From Betaproteobacteria bacterium (lineage in GTDB: Bacteria > Pseudomonadota > Gammaproteobacteria > Burkholderiales > Burkholderiaceae_C): DNA of 64,000 nucleotides. The DNA is taken from assembly GCA_025354965.1 (NCBI GenBank), contig JANXLW010000158.1:6403-70402 (forward strand). Direction: 5' to 3'. The notes beneath the pieces were generated by a model. That model saw only the letters and a list, made by a program, of their open reading frames with translations. It did no database searches and had not been told where the DNA came from. Shown here one piece after another: positions 40,302 to 49,626 of the stretch. The translations under genes and the position numbers were made by a program. How positions within the stretch are numbered: the stretch's first letter is position 1; each line of letters starts with the position of its first letter.

Positions 40302-42719
40302 ATGCGCCTTTTCCTGCATGATCTGAGATACAGGGCGACTCAGCTCCGTTTTTTCCGCAGGTCGGCCACCTGGCTGGGGTGGGCGTTGCTACAGGGAACG
40401 TCACTGAATGCCCAGATGGTTCCGATAGATGTGGCGCAGGTCACGCAGGCGCAGTTCGAACGGCCCCTAAAGAGCAGCTCGCTACTGCAAGAGCAGATAG
40501 CACCCACTTCGGGTGGCACCTTGCCGACGTTCGTCTATGGTGTGCGCATCTTTGGGCGGCCCGACCTGGAAACCGTGGTGCAAGGGGATGCGGTGCTGCG
40601 CCGTCGCGACATGGTGATCAAGGCGTACCGACTGGATTATGACCAGCCCAGTGATTTGGCGAAAGCAAGTGGTAACGTTTTGGTCAACCGCGCAGGAAAT
40701 GTGTATGCCGGACCGCTGCTTGAGCTAAAACTTGACACCTTTGAAGGCTTCTTCATTCAACCGCGTTACTTTTTTTTAAATAACGGGGCGCACGGCGAAG
40801 CTGATCGAGTTGATTTTATTGATGAGCAAAGGACGATCATCAGCAATGCCAGTTTCACTACTTGCCGCCGCTTGCCAGGACCGAGTTGGATGCCGGACTG
40901 GATTTTGCGTGCAACCACTATCCGCATGGACACCGAGGAAGATGTGGGCACGGCTGAAGGGGCATTGCTAAGTTTCAAGGGAGTTCCTCTGTTACCCATT
41001 CCTTACCTGAGCTTTCCCCTGAGCGACCGGCGCAAATCAGGATTCTTGCCCCCCACTTTGGGATTGGACAATGTCAACGGAGCGGAAGTCGCGGTTCCGT
41101 ACTATTGGGATATTGCGCCTAACCGGGACGCGACCTTTACGCCCACGCTGATGAGTAAGCGGGGTCTCAATGTGGGCAGCGAGATGCGCTATCTCGAAGC
41201 GGATTACTCGGGTCAGTTGCGTCTGGACATCATGCTCGCGGATCAATTGCGAGACAGTAATCGCTGGGGCTTGGCATACACGCACCAGGCAACGATCAAA
41301 AACTCGCTAACCAATCACGTGACCGACGGCGATGCAGTGTTGAACCTCAACTTGAACCGCGTCAGTGATGACAATTATTGGCGCGACTTCACTCGCACAT
41401 CAAGCTCGTTAACCCAGCGTCTGTTGTCCAATGATGCCTCGCTATCCTGGAGCCGCGGCAATTTCACTAACAGTGTGCGCACTCTGAAATGGCAAACCCT
41501 GCAAGATGTGACTGCACCCATTACGCCACCTTACGACCGAATGCCTCAGTTGGTTACTCGCTACGACGGATATAACGGCGATGGGTTCAACTATTCCGTC
41601 ACTGCGGACTACACCCGATTTCAAGCTGATGGCGCTCTTACTGGACAACCCAATGCCCAGCGTGCTTTCTCTATGATGCAGATCAGCCATCCTTGGACCG
41701 CGGCGGCCGGATTTATTTCGCCGAAGCTGCAGCTTCATGCCACCGTCTACCAGTTTGACACGTCTACTGGCAACGGCTCCGATACGGCAAATCGCATGCT
41801 GCCGACTTTTAGCCTGGACAGTGGTTTGGTATTTGAACGCGACACCAGTTATTTTGGCAAGGTTTTTCGCCAGACACTGGAACCCAGGGCTTTTTACGTC
41901 AACACGCCGTACCGCGACCAGAGCCAGTTGCCCAATTACGACTCGGGCGCCACTGATTTCAACTTCGCCAGTGTCTACACAGAAAATGCGTTTGTCGGCA
42001 ATGATCGAATTTCTGATAGCAACTTACTCACTTTGGGTGCGACAACACGTCTGTTGGATCCGACATCGGGTGCGGAGGCTGCGCGATTTGGCATCGCGCA
42101 ACGATTGCGTTTCAAAGATCAGAATGTAACTCTGCCGGGCGGCACAACGGTGGCTGATCGACTCAGCGACCTGTTATTGGGTGCGTCACTCAACTGGGAT
42201 CCTAGTTGGGCTTTTGACTCTACCGTTCAGTTCAACCCGAAAACAGAGCAGTCAGTACGCTCTACCATTGGCGCGCGTTACAACCCAAGCAATTACCGGA
42301 CCGTGACGGCCGCTTATCGATACCAGCGAGATTCCAGTGAGCAGCTAGACGTCGGCTGGCAATGGCCTCTCAACGACCTGTGGGGCGATAGAGGACAGGA
42401 TCTGGGGTCTGGGGGGGGGCAGGGGATGGGTCGCTGGTACAGCGTGGGGCGCCTCAATTACAGTTTGAATGAAAGGAAATTGGTCGATGCCATCATTGGA
42501 TTTGAGTACGATGCGGGTTGCTGGCTTGGTCGAGCGGTGCTTGAGCAGCTTCAGACCAGTACGTCTTCGGCGACCCAGCGAATCATGTTTCAACTAGAGT
42601 TTGTCGGATTCACACGTTTGGGCGTCAGCCCTTTGAAAACCTTGAAAGACAACATTGCAGGTTACCAGTATCTGCGTGAGCCAATGAGCTCTCCCAGTCG
42701 TTTCAGTAATTACGAATAA
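40302..42719 (+). CDS. lptD: LPS-assembly outer-membrane protein LptD
   Basis: LptD, with LptE, inserts lipopolysaccharide into the outer leaflet. The 805-aa protein has an N-terminal basic-hydrophobic signal region, a periplasmic beta-jellyroll domain (about 80-200) and a C-terminal beta-barrel. Signatures are GVPLLPIPYLSFPLSDRRKSGFLPP and YEYDAGCW-like FEYDAGCWLG. Only two cysteines are evident in the mature part (TTCRR and AGCW), enough for the inter-domain disulfide. A nine-G tract at 42411-42419 encodes the GGG in a local glycine-rich loop. It is followed by surA after 6 bp. Confidence 0.95.
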   Translation: MRLFLHDLRYRATQLRFFRRSATWLGWALLQGTSLNAQMVPIDVAQVTQAQFERPLKSSSLLQEQIAPTSGGTLPTFVYGVRIFGRPDLETVVQGDAVLRRRDMVIKAYRLDYDQPSDLAKASGNVLVNRAGNVYAGPLLELKLDTFEGFFIQPRYFFLNNGAHGEADRVDFIDEQRTIISNASFTTCRRLPGPSWMPDWILRATTIRMDTEEDVGTAEGALLSFKGVPLLPIPYLSFPLSDRRKSGFLPPTLGLDNVNGAEVAVPYYWDIAPNRDATFTPTLMSKRGLNVGSEMRYLEADYSGQLRLDIMLADQLRDSNRWGLAYTHQATIKNSLTNHVTDGDAVLNLNLNRVSDDNYWRDFTRTSSSLTQRLLSNDASLSWSRGNFTNSVRTLKWQTLQDVTAPITPPYDRMPQLVTRYDGYNGDGFNYSVTADYTRFQADGALTGQPNAQRAFSMMQISHPWTAAAGFISPKLQLHATVYQFDTSTGNGSDTANRMLPTFSLDSGLVFERDTSYFGKVFRQTLEPRAFYVNTPYRDQSQLPNYDSGATDFNFASVYTENAFVGNDRISDSNLLTLGATTRLLDPTSGAEAARFGIAQRLRFKDQNVTLPGGTTVADRLSDLLLGASLNWDPSWAFDSTVQFNPKTEQSVRSTIGARYNPSNYRTVTAAYRYQRDSSEQLDVGWQWPLNDLWGDRGQDLGSGGGQGMGRWYSVGRLNYSLNERKLVDAIIGFEYDAGCWLGRAVLEQLQTSTSSATQRIMFQLEFVGFTRLGVSPLKTLKDNIAGYQYLREPMSSPSRFSNYE

Positions 42720-42725
42720 TCAATC

Positions 42726-44093
42726 ATGACCCATCGCCTTTTTCTTCTGAGCATCGCCAGTGTTGCTTTGCTTGCGTCCTTCACATCGCATGCACAGGGT
42801 TTGCGGCCGTCTGCCAGCACTGGAATTGGCGCGCCCGTTCTCCGCGTCCAGTCCGGCCCGCAGCTTCAGGCCGATTTCATCGTGGCTGTAGTCAATTCCG
42901 AGCCCATCACCAATAGCGAGGTGCAGTCGGAACTGCAACGAGTGCTGCAACAATTGACTCAACAGCGCAGGGCTGTGCCGGACCGCAAAGAGCTGGAGCG
43001 CCAGGTTCTCGAGAGCCTTATCAATCAGAAGGTACAGCTTCAACTGGCGCGTGAGTCTGGTATTCGTGTCGATGAGGCAGCGGTTGACCAGGCGCTACAA
43101 AACATCGCCCGCCAAAATCAGATGGACGTGGGCGAATTGCAGCGCCGGATTGCCGCCGAGGGTGGTGTCCTCAGCCAGTTTCGGGCTCAACTGCGGGACC
43201 AACTCATGCTGACCCGTTTGCGTGAGCGCGACGTCGAGCCACGCGTGCGAGTATCCGATCTTGAAGTCGACCAATACCTGCGCGAACAGCAGAACAATAA
43301 AGATCCCGCAGCCATTGAAATCAATCTGGCCCAGATACTGGTGAACGTGCCGGATGCGGCCACCTCAGAGCAGATTTCGGCCCTGCAAGCCAAGGCCCAG
43401 CGCGCGCTGGATCGTGCCCGTGCCGGCGAAGACTTCGGCCTCCTGGTGGCGGAATTCTCGGATGCCTCAGATCGCTCCAACGGAGGCCGGCTTGGTTTGC
43501 GTACAGCAGACCGCTATCCGCCATTGTTCATCGAGGCGACCCAATCCTTGGGCGTTGGGGAGCTCGCTGCGATAGTGCGCTCAGGCGCTGGCTTTCACGT
43601 ACTTAAAGTAGTTGAAAAGAAAAGTGCTGGCATGCCTGCCATGACCACAACGCAGAGTCGGGCACGACATATTCTGTTGCGTGTCAGCCCGCAATTGAGC
43701 GAGGCCGCCGCGCGCGACAAGTTGAACGAATTCAAGAAGCGCATCGTGGCCGGGCAGGCCGATTTTGCGGCGCTGGCGCGGGAAAATTCCCAGGATGGCA
43801 GTGCCGCTCAGGGCGGCGACTTGGGGTGGGCCAATCCGGGCATGTTCGTGCCGGAGTTTGAGGAGGTTATGAACCGTCTTGTGCCGAGTCAAATCAGCGA
43901 CCCGCTGGTGTCGCGCTTTGGCGTCCACCTAATTCAACTCGTTGAACGTCGCAGCGCCACGTTGAATCCGCGCGAGCAACGCGAGTCGGTGCGAGCCATG
44001 TTGCGGGAAAAAAAGCTTGACGAAGTCTACGTCAATTGGGCGCAGGAGCAGCGTGGCCGCGCTTACGTCGAACTGCGCGAGTCACCGCTATAA
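42726..44093 (+). CDS. surA: Periplasmic chaperone and peptidyl-prolyl isomerase SurA
   Basis: SurA escorts unfolded outer-membrane proteins, including LptD, through the periplasm. The 455-aa protein has a cleavable signal peptide (cleavage probably after HAQ near residue 24) and an N-domain with IVAVVNSEPITNSEVQSELQ. Two parvulin PPIase domains follow: the first at about 195-300, the second at about 310-410 with SRARHILLRVS and GGDLGWANPGMFVPEFE. It follows lptD directly, as is usual, and precedes rsmA; pdxA, often present between them, is absent. Confidence 0.95.
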   Translation: MTHRLFLLSIASVALLASFTSHAQGLRPSASTGIGAPVLRVQSGPQLQADFIVAVVNSEPITNSEVQSELQRVLQQLTQQRRAVPDRKELERQVLESLINQKVQLQLARESGIRVDEAAVDQALQNIARQNQMDVGELQRRIAAEGGVLSQFRAQLRDQLMLTRLRERDVEPRVRVSDLEVDQYLREQQNNKDPAAIEINLAQILVNVPDAATSEQISALQAKAQRALDRARAGEDFGLLVAEFSDASDRSNGGRLGLRTADRYPPLFIEATQSLGVGELAAIVRSGAGFHVLKVVEKKSAGMPAMTTTQSRARHILLRVSPQLSEAAARDKLNEFKKRIVAGQADFAALARENSQDGSAAQGGDLGWANPGMFVPEFEEVMNRLVPSQISDPLVSRFGVHLIQLVERRSATLNPREQRESVRAMLREKKLDEVYVNWAQEQRGRAYVELRESPL

Positions 44094-44110
44094 GGCCCAG
44101 CACCTACCAC

Positions 44111-44893
44111 ATGAAACACGTTCCTCGCAAACGGTTTGGACAGCATTTTCTGGCCGATAGCGGCATTGTTGAAACAATTGTCAATGAGATTGCACCCAAG
44201 CCGGGGCAGACTATGGTGGAAATCGGACCTGGTCTGGCGGCCCTGACACAGCCGTTGGTGGAGCGCCTGGGTCACCTCACAGTTATTGAGTTGGACCGCG
44301 ACCTGGCGCAGCGCCTGCGCTCGCATCCGCAGCTTACCGTGATTGAATCTGATGTGCTGAAAGTGGACTTAGCCGAGCTTGCATGCTCCGCGGCGACCGC
44401 CAGCAACACAAAATTCAGAGTAGTTGGCAACTTACCCTACAACATCTCCACACCCATATTGTTTCATTTGCTGAAGTTTGTCGAAGTTATCGAAGACCAG
44501 CATTTCATGCTGCAAAAGGAAGTTGTCGACCGGATGGTGGCGAGCCCAGAGACCTCGGATTATGGTCGTTTGAGCGTTATGTTGCAGTGGCGTTATTCCA
44601 TGGAAAATATACTTTTGGTGCCGCCTGAGAGTTTCCAGCCGCCGCCGCGGGTTCACAGCGCAGTGGTGCGCATGGTGCCGCGCGAGGACCCGGCGGTCAT
44701 TGATGTCACACTCTTGAGTGAACTTGTGCAAGTTGCCTTTAGTCAACGCCGCAAACTGATGCGCCATACGTTGGGCAAATGGCTTTTTGAGCGGGAATAT
44801 CCAGGTGAGTTTGACGTCCAGCGTCGCGCTGAAGAAGTCCCGGTGACCGAATACCTGGCATTAGCAGAGCAAATTAGCAATGCCGGACATTAG
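44111..44893 (+). CDS. rsmA: 16S rRNA (adenine(1518)-N(6)/adenine(1519)-N(6))-dimethyltransferase
   Basis: RsmA (KsgA) dimethylates two adjacent adenines near the 3' end of 16S rRNA. The 260-aa protein begins MKHVPRKRFGQHFLADSGIV. It contains the SAM motif VEIGPGLAALTQPL and the catalytic NLPYN in VVGNLPYNISTPIL, followed by PPPRVHSAVVRMVP. ATG 44111 is the conventional start, 17 bp after the surA stop. A strong terminator follows at 44912-44940, ending the lptD-surA-rsmA unit. Confidence 0.97.
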   Translation: MKHVPRKRFGQHFLADSGIVETIVNEIAPKPGQTMVEIGPGLAALTQPLVERLGHLTVIELDRDLAQRLRSHPQLTVIESDVLKVDLAELACSAATASNTKFRVVGNLPYNISTPILFHLLKFVEVIEDQHFMLQKEVVDRMVASPETSDYGRLSVMLQWRYSMENILLVPPESFQPPPRVHSAVVRMVPREDPAVIDVTLLSELVQVAFSQRRKLMRHTLGKWLFEREYPGEFDVQRRAEEVPVTEYLALAEQISNAGH

Positions 44894-44911
44894 AGGACTC
44901 AATGCCAAGAA

Positions 44912-44940
44912 AAAAGCCCACCGCTTCACGTGGGCCTTTT
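44912..44940 (+). terminator. Rho-independent terminator after rsmA
   Basis: GCCCAC (44916-44921) pairs with GTGGGC (44930-44935), flanked by an A-run upstream and TTTT downstream. It lies 19 bp past the rsmA stop. Confidence 0.85.
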
Positions 44941-45126
44941 CCGATCAGTTGCCAGATAGTTCAGGCAGCAGTTAACCAATACCCTGCGTTGAATGGACTG
45001 CTCATGCGCAGCGCCAGTGGTGATATATCCAACAACTTATCGGTTGGCATTTTTTCTCCGGATTCGGTAGTAAGTTCAATGCCGGATACTGCGCGGTTGC
45101 CAGTGTCCGTCCCATTTGCCTCGTTC

Positions 45127-45161
45127 GCCCGTTCTGCTTGGCTGTTTTGCGCAGAACGGGC
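45127..45161 (-). terminator. 11-bp perfect hairpin immediately after the barstar gene
   Basis: GCCCGTTCTGC (45127-45137) and GCAGAACGGGC (45151-45161) are exact reverse complements with a 13-base loop. The stem starts at the last base of the barstar stop codon. No T-run follows on the minus strand, so it may protect the mRNA 3' end or act with Rho rather than as a classical terminator. Confidence 0.55.
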
Positions 45162-45649
45162 TACAGAAAAGAATAAAAACATCGGAACGGTATTTTGCGA
45201 TCGCTCCAATAATCGGCGGCATCGCGAAAGATGTCGAGTAGCTGCTCACGTGCTTCTTTGTCGAACTTGGCGTTGGCAGGAATGTGTTCCAACACCACGA
45301 TGAAGCCAGGCTGAGGGCCAGACTTGTGCAGCGGGTCTGTCATGCTGTCATAGAGTGCATCAAAATTCTTGCCAACATGCACCGACAACATGAACTGCTG
45401 ACCGATCAGGTCCAAAACGTCTTGCTTGGTCTGGGCGTTAGCCAGATTGGCGTACAGAAAATGTTGACCCAGAGACCGGGCGGCATCCTGCAGCTCCTGA
45501 ACCCTGAAGGCGCGGATTGACTGGACAATGTTTGGCCGTACGCCGCGAAGCGGCACGTCCGACGTAGCACGCTGTGGCGCTGATAGTTCTTGATTAAGTG
45601 ACATATTCATTCCCGCTTCACTTTTCAAAGTGACAAAATTAACACTCAT
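45161..45649 (-). CDS. Barstar-family ribonuclease inhibitor
   Basis: A 162-aa cytoplasmic protein of the barstar (barnase inhibitor) family. After a variable N-terminus it shows IRAFRVQELQDAARSLGQHF, TKQDVLDLIGQQFMLSVHVGKNFDALYDSMTD (the inhibitory helix-strand region with an Asp-rich face) and a C-terminal beta strand IPFRCFYSFL. It overlaps the upstream ribonuclease gene by ATGA, the arrangement expected of a toxin and its immunity protein. The N-terminus is longer than in minimal barstar; MNMSLNQEL a few codons in could also start it. Confidence 0.88.
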   Translation of the reverse strand: MSVNFVTLKSEAGMNMSLNQELSAPQRATSDVPLRGVRPNIVQSIRAFRVQELQDAARSLGQHFLYANLANAQTKQDVLDLIGQQFMLSVHVGKNFDALYDSMTDPLHKSGPQPGFIVVLEHIPANAKFDKEAREQLLDIFRDAADYWSDRKIPFRCFYSFL

Positions 45650-46038
45650 GGCACGATCTTGCGGAAGCTCGCGTAGTGATCATCAGAGTAAAAACAAATG
45701 TCCGGCGCCTTGGCTTGCCCTCCGCACACAATACGCCGGGCTCCCCGGTCGCGCGAACCCGGCGTCATGACGGTGTATTCGCGGTAGTAGCCCCGGTTTT
45801 GCGACGGCAGTAAGCGCTCACGGTTCGCAAAAACAAGGCCATCCTTTTCATGAGGAAACGGACCACCCCGAAGGATCAGTTCATAGGCCTGGGCGCCATG
45901 CCTTGGTAAATCGGCCGCCGAAATCACGGCTAAAGTGCCGTCCGGTGCCGACCCCCGGGTCTGCACACCCGCGCTGGCAACAACCGCGCCCAGCAAAAAT
46001 ACGGCGACTACAAACTTGAGTCTTTTCAGGCACCACAT
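45646..46038 (-). CDS. Secreted guanyl-specific ribonuclease (RNase Sa/barnase-like)
   Basis: A 130-aa protein with an N-terminal signal peptide (basic MWCLKRLK, hydrophobic core to about residue 24). The mature domain matches the RNase Sa/N1/T1 fold: FANRERLLPSQNRGYYREYT carries the general-base glutamate, PGSRDRGARRIVCGG carries the phosphate-binding arginine, and DDHYASF carries the catalytic histidine. All three active-site residues are present, so the enzyme should cut RNA after guanine. It is co-transcribed with an overlapping barstar-type inhibitor gene. Could serve in RNA scavenging or interbacterial antagonism. Confidence 0.9.
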   Translation of the reverse strand: MWCLKRLKFVVAVFLLGAVVASAGVQTRGSAPDGTLAVISAADLPRHGAQAYELILRGGPFPHEKDGLVFANRERLLPSQNRGYYREYTVMTPGSRDRGARRIVCGGQAKAPDICFYSDDHYASFRKIVP

Positions 46039-46122
46039 GAAAGAATTCCCACAACACCGCAGGATAACCCGACAAATTCAAGGCTCCGAGTGTCGCGCAT
46101 TTATATGAAAAATGCAAGTGAT

Positions 46123-46139
46123 TGCCTAAAAAATAGGCA
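46123..46139. repeat. Short inverted repeat upstream of the ribonuclease gene
   Basis: TGCCTA (46123-46128) and TAGGCA (46134-46139) flank an AAAAA loop. It lies about 85 bp upstream of the ribonuclease start and about 54 bp after the maeB stop; it could be an operator or a weak terminator. Confidence 0.35.
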
Positions 46140-46192
46140 GTAACTAACGAACCAATTGATTTGTGGGTGTGCGCTGACTTTGGATAAACTGA

Positions 46193-48502
46193 TTACCGAG
46201 TGGCGTTTGCATCGGCGACGGTCAATGCGGTCATATTGACGATCCGACGCACCGTAGCGCTAGCAGTCAAAATATGCACTGGTTTGGCTGCACCCAGCAA
46301 TACCGGACCGATAGCAATATTGCCGCCAGCTGCAGTTTTCAGCAGGTTGTAAGCAATATTCGCAGCGTCAATATTGGGTAATACCAGCAGGTTGGCGTCA
46401 CCCGATAGCGTGCTGTTGGGCATGAGGACAGCTCGTGCGTGACCGTCAAGTGCTACGTCACCGTGCATCTCGCCGTCGACCTCGAGCCAAGGGGTTTGAG
46501 TTCGCAACAAGTCCAATGTCTTTCGCATTTTGAGAGCGCTGGGTTGTCCACTGCTGCCAAAGTTGGAGTGGGACAGCAGGGCGGCCTTGGGGCGGATGCC
46601 AAATCGCATCATTTCCTCGGCCGCCATGGTGGTGATCTCGGCCAATTGTTCGGCAGTGGGATCGTAGTTGACATGCGTATCAACCAAAAATAACTGACGC
46701 TCCGGCAGCAGTACGCAATTCATGCAGGCATAGGTGTTGACGCCTGATCGCATGCCTATGACCTGATCCATGTATTGAAGGTGCATGGAAGTGCTGCCCC
46801 AGGTACCACAAATCAGTCCATCAACATCGCCCTTGTGCAGCAGCATCGCGCCTATAAGCGTCAAGCGTCGGCGCATTTCAATTTTGGCTACTTGAGCAGT
46901 CATGCCCTTGCGTTCGGTCATGCGGTGATAGGTTTGCCAGAAGTCCCGATACCGATGGTCTTGTTCAACGTTCACCACGTTGTAATCTTCATCTTGGCGC
47001 AGGCGCAGACCAAACTTTTCGATACGTTCGGCAATGACCAGCGGGCGACCGATAAGGGTTGGCAGGGCAAGTCCCTCGTCGACCACAATCTGGGCAGCGC
47101 GCAAGACGCGTTCTTCCTCGCCCTCGGCATACGCCACACGGTTTTTGACCCCAACTTTGGCGGCAGTAAAAATTGGTTTCATCACCGTGCCAGAGGCGTA
47201 GACAAAACTCTGCAACTTCTGCCTGTAGGCCTCCATGTCTTTGATGGGTCGCAACGCAACGCCGCTGTCCGCCGCGGCTTTGGCTACTGCCGGCGCGATT
47301 TTCATCATCAGGCGCGGATCAAATGGTTTGGGAATCAGGTACTCTGGCCCGAACGCCAACTGTTCGCCTGCATAGGCGGCTGCTACAACCTCACTTTGCT
47401 CGGCCTGTGCCAACTCGGCAATCGCGTGAACCGCCGCAATTTCCATTTCAATTGTGATTGTGGAGGCACCCGCATCCAGCGCTCCACGGAAAATGTAAGG
47501 GAAACAAAGTACGTTGTTGACCTGGTTGGGATAATCTGAGCGACCGGTGGCGATGATCGCATCGTCACGTACCGCCCTGACTTCTTCCGGTGAAATTTCT
47601 GGCGTTGGATTGGCCAGGGCAAATATCAGCGGGTTGACCGCCATTTTCTTCACCATGTCGGCCTTGAGCACCCCGCCCGCTGACAATCCCAGGAAAACGT
47701 CAGCCCCTTCAATGACTTCGCCCAGTGTGCGGGCCGAGGTGTTTTGGCTGAAAACGATCTTGTCGGCATCCATCAGCTCGGTGCGCCCTTCATAGACCAC
47801 GCCAGCCAGATCCGTGACGTAAATGCTTTCGCGCGGAATACCTAACTTGACCAGCAACCCCAGACAAGCCAACGCTGCCGCGCCGGCGCCAGACGTCACC
47901 AGCTTGATTTTCTTCGGGTCTTTGCCCACTACTTTAAGACCATTCAAAATAGCTGCGCCAACACAGATGGCGGTGCCATGCTGGTCGTCATGGAACACTG
48001 GTATCTTCATGCGCTCGCGCAGTTTGCGCTCGACATAGAAGCAATCTGGCGCCTTGATATCTTCCAGGTTGATACCACCAAAAGTGGGTTCCAGCGACGC
48101 GATGATGTCGACCAGTTTGTCGAGGTCGTGCTTTTCGTTGATCTCGATGTCAAAAACATCGATCCCGGCGAATTTCTTGAACAACACCGCCTTGCCCTCC
48201 ATCACCGGTTTAGCTGCCAGCGGGCCAATGTCACCCAGTCCCAACACGGCAGTGCCGTTGGTAATGACGGCGACCAGATTTCCGCGGCTGGTGTATTTGA
48301 AGGCGTTGTTGGGATCTTTGACTATTTCTTCACACGGTGCTGCGACACCGGGCGAATAGGCCAGTCCGAGGTCATGCTGGTTGACAAGCTGTTTAGTCGC
48401 AGCAATGCGTATTTTTCCAGGTGTCGGGAACTCGTGGTACTCGAGGGCGGCGCGACGCAACACGGCGCGTTTATCTTCGGCGGTGGCGGTGGTATGGGGC
48501 AT
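46193..48502 (-). CDS. maeB: NADP-dependent malic enzyme (MaeB type, with phosphotransacetylase-like domain)
   Basis: MaeB decarboxylates malate to pyruvate with NADPH formation. The 769-aa protein has three parts. The malic N-domain (about 15-155) includes LAYSPGVAAPCEEI and FEIEINEKHDLD-like DIEINEKHDLD. The NAD(P)-binding domain (about 160-420) includes VTSGAGAAALACLGLLVKLG and FALANPTPEI. The C-terminal PTA-like regulatory domain (about 430-765) lacks phosphotransacetylase activity in known MaeB. ATG 48502 is chosen because AGGAG precedes it; a further in-frame ATG lies 18 bases upstream. Confidence 0.95.
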   Translation of the reverse strand: MPHTTATAEDKRAVLRRAALEYHEFPTPGKIRIAATKQLVNQHDLGLAYSPGVAAPCEEIVKDPNNAFKYTSRGNLVAVITNGTAVLGLGDIGPLAAKPVMEGKAVLFKKFAGIDVFDIEINEKHDLDKLVDIIASLEPTFGGINLEDIKAPDCFYVERKLRERMKIPVFHDDQHGTAICVGAAILNGLKVVGKDPKKIKLVTSGAGAAALACLGLLVKLGIPRESIYVTDLAGVVYEGRTELMDADKIVFSQNTSARTLGEVIEGADVFLGLSAGGVLKADMVKKMAVNPLIFALANPTPEISPEEVRAVRDDAIIATGRSDYPNQVNNVLCFPYIFRGALDAGASTITIEMEIAAVHAIAELAQAEQSEVVAAAYAGEQLAFGPEYLIPKPFDPRLMMKIAPAVAKAAADSGVALRPIKDMEAYRQKLQSFVYASGTVMKPIFTAAKVGVKNRVAYAEGEEERVLRAAQIVVDEGLALPTLIGRPLVIAERIEKFGLRLRQDEDYNVVNVEQDHRYRDFWQTYHRMTERKGMTAQVAKIEMRRRLTLIGAMLLHKGDVDGLICGTWGSTSMHLQYMDQVIGMRSGVNTYACMNCVLLPERQLFLVDTHVNYDPTAEQLAEITTMAAEEMMRFGIRPKAALLSHSNFGSSGQPSALKMRKTLDLLRTQTPWLEVDGEMHGDVALDGHARAVLMPNSTLSGDANLLVLPNIDAANIAYNLLKTAAGGNIAIGPVLLGAAKPVHILTASATVRRIVNMTALTVADANATR

Positions 48503-48690
48503 TTTTGTCTCCTGCTGCAATCAGTCTGACCGGTAGGACAGTCCGTCAGCGTCCATAGGAAACGGAATTGTAGACTCTGACCCAGGAACCCCACCCACGG
48601 CAAAATATGACTCGGACGATCTTGTCAACCGGATGCCAAGCGGCCGGGGCGACGGTTATTGAACGACGGTGTTCTCTGGGAATCGAATTT

Positions 48691-49590
48691 TCAAGCGGTC
48701 ATCCTGAGGTTCACCAGGGTTATGCCAACCGCCACCATCAATAGAGAAATGACCAACTTCAGAGTAACTGGCTCACTGAGCCAGAACGCGCCAAACAGCA
48801 AGGCAAAGACGGGTGTGAGAAACACGAATGCCGAGATCCTGGTGGCCGGGTAACGTCCCAACATCCACATCCAGGCAAGATAGCTGGCAAACGCACCGAC
48901 CACAGTTTGCACCAGCAAAGAGCTGATGGCAAAGGTGCTGAACGTCCACACCCAGCGTTCGCCAAGCAGCAAAGACAGCGTCGGTAATACCGCAGCACTG
49001 ACTCCCACCTGATACATCAGAAGCTTTTCCGGTGATACCTTCGCCAGCCGTGAGCTTCGAATGACCACTGTGGTCAACCCCCAAAACATACCAGCGGCCA
49101 GCGCCAGCAAGTCACCTCGCCATTGATTTAAAGGACTGGTTGCGCCCATACCGTCCCGCATCGCAAGAACGACTGCCGCAAAAGCACATGTCAGACCCAG
49201 CCATTGCAATGGGCGAAGCCTTTCCGAAGTTACAAAAAGAGGCAGCAGTACTGCCACCCAGAACGGTGAGGTATAGAGAAAAATGGTCAGGCGCGACGCT
49301 GCAGAAAACTGCAGCCCGGCGTAAAGGCAGGCAAATTCAAGCGCGAACAGAATGCCCGCCAGCGACCCCGCGAACAGTGTGCTGTCACGCTGGAACATTG
49401 GTACTTGTCGCCACAGACACCATAGCCAAAGCACAACGGTGGCGCCGGCAAAACGCACAGCAGCCTGAAATACCGGGGGAACCTCTGAAATGGTGGCTTT
49501 CACCAGCACCTGCTGGAAACCCCAGAACAGGCAGCATCCCAGTAGCATGGCAACGGCAAGTCCGTCAAGATGACTTTTGGGTGTTGTCAT
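48691..49590 (-). CDS. DMT superfamily transporter (EamA domains)
   Basis: A 299-aa inner-membrane permease with ten hydrophobic segments arranged as two EamA repeats. Typical features are the GLAVAMLLGCCLFWGFQQVLVKA start, the RFAGATVVLWLW segment in the first repeat and YLAWMWMLGRYPATRISAFVFLTPVFALLFGAFW in the second (quoted in parts: YPATRISAFVFLTPVFA). Substrate unknown; relatives export amino acids or metabolites. It stands 36 bp from the flavin reductase gene on the same strand. Confidence 0.88.
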   Translation of the reverse strand: MTTPKSHLDGLAVAMLLGCCLFWGFQQVLVKATISEVPPVFQAAVRFAGATVVLWLWCLWRQVPMFQRDSTLFAGSLAGILFALEFACLYAGLQFSAASRLTIFLYTSPFWVAVLLPLFVTSERLRPLQWLGLTCAFAAVVLAMRDGMGATSPLNQWRGDLLALAAGMFWGLTTVVIRSSRLAKVSPEKLLMYQVGVSAAVLPTLSLLLGERWVWTFSTFAISSLLVQTVVGAFASYLAWMWMLGRYPATRISAFVFLTPVFALLFGAFWLSEPVTLKLVISLLMVAVGITLVNLRMTA

Positions 49591-49626
49591 GCGCAGCTAC
49601 TTTGCTTTACGGGTTGAACCGCCGAG

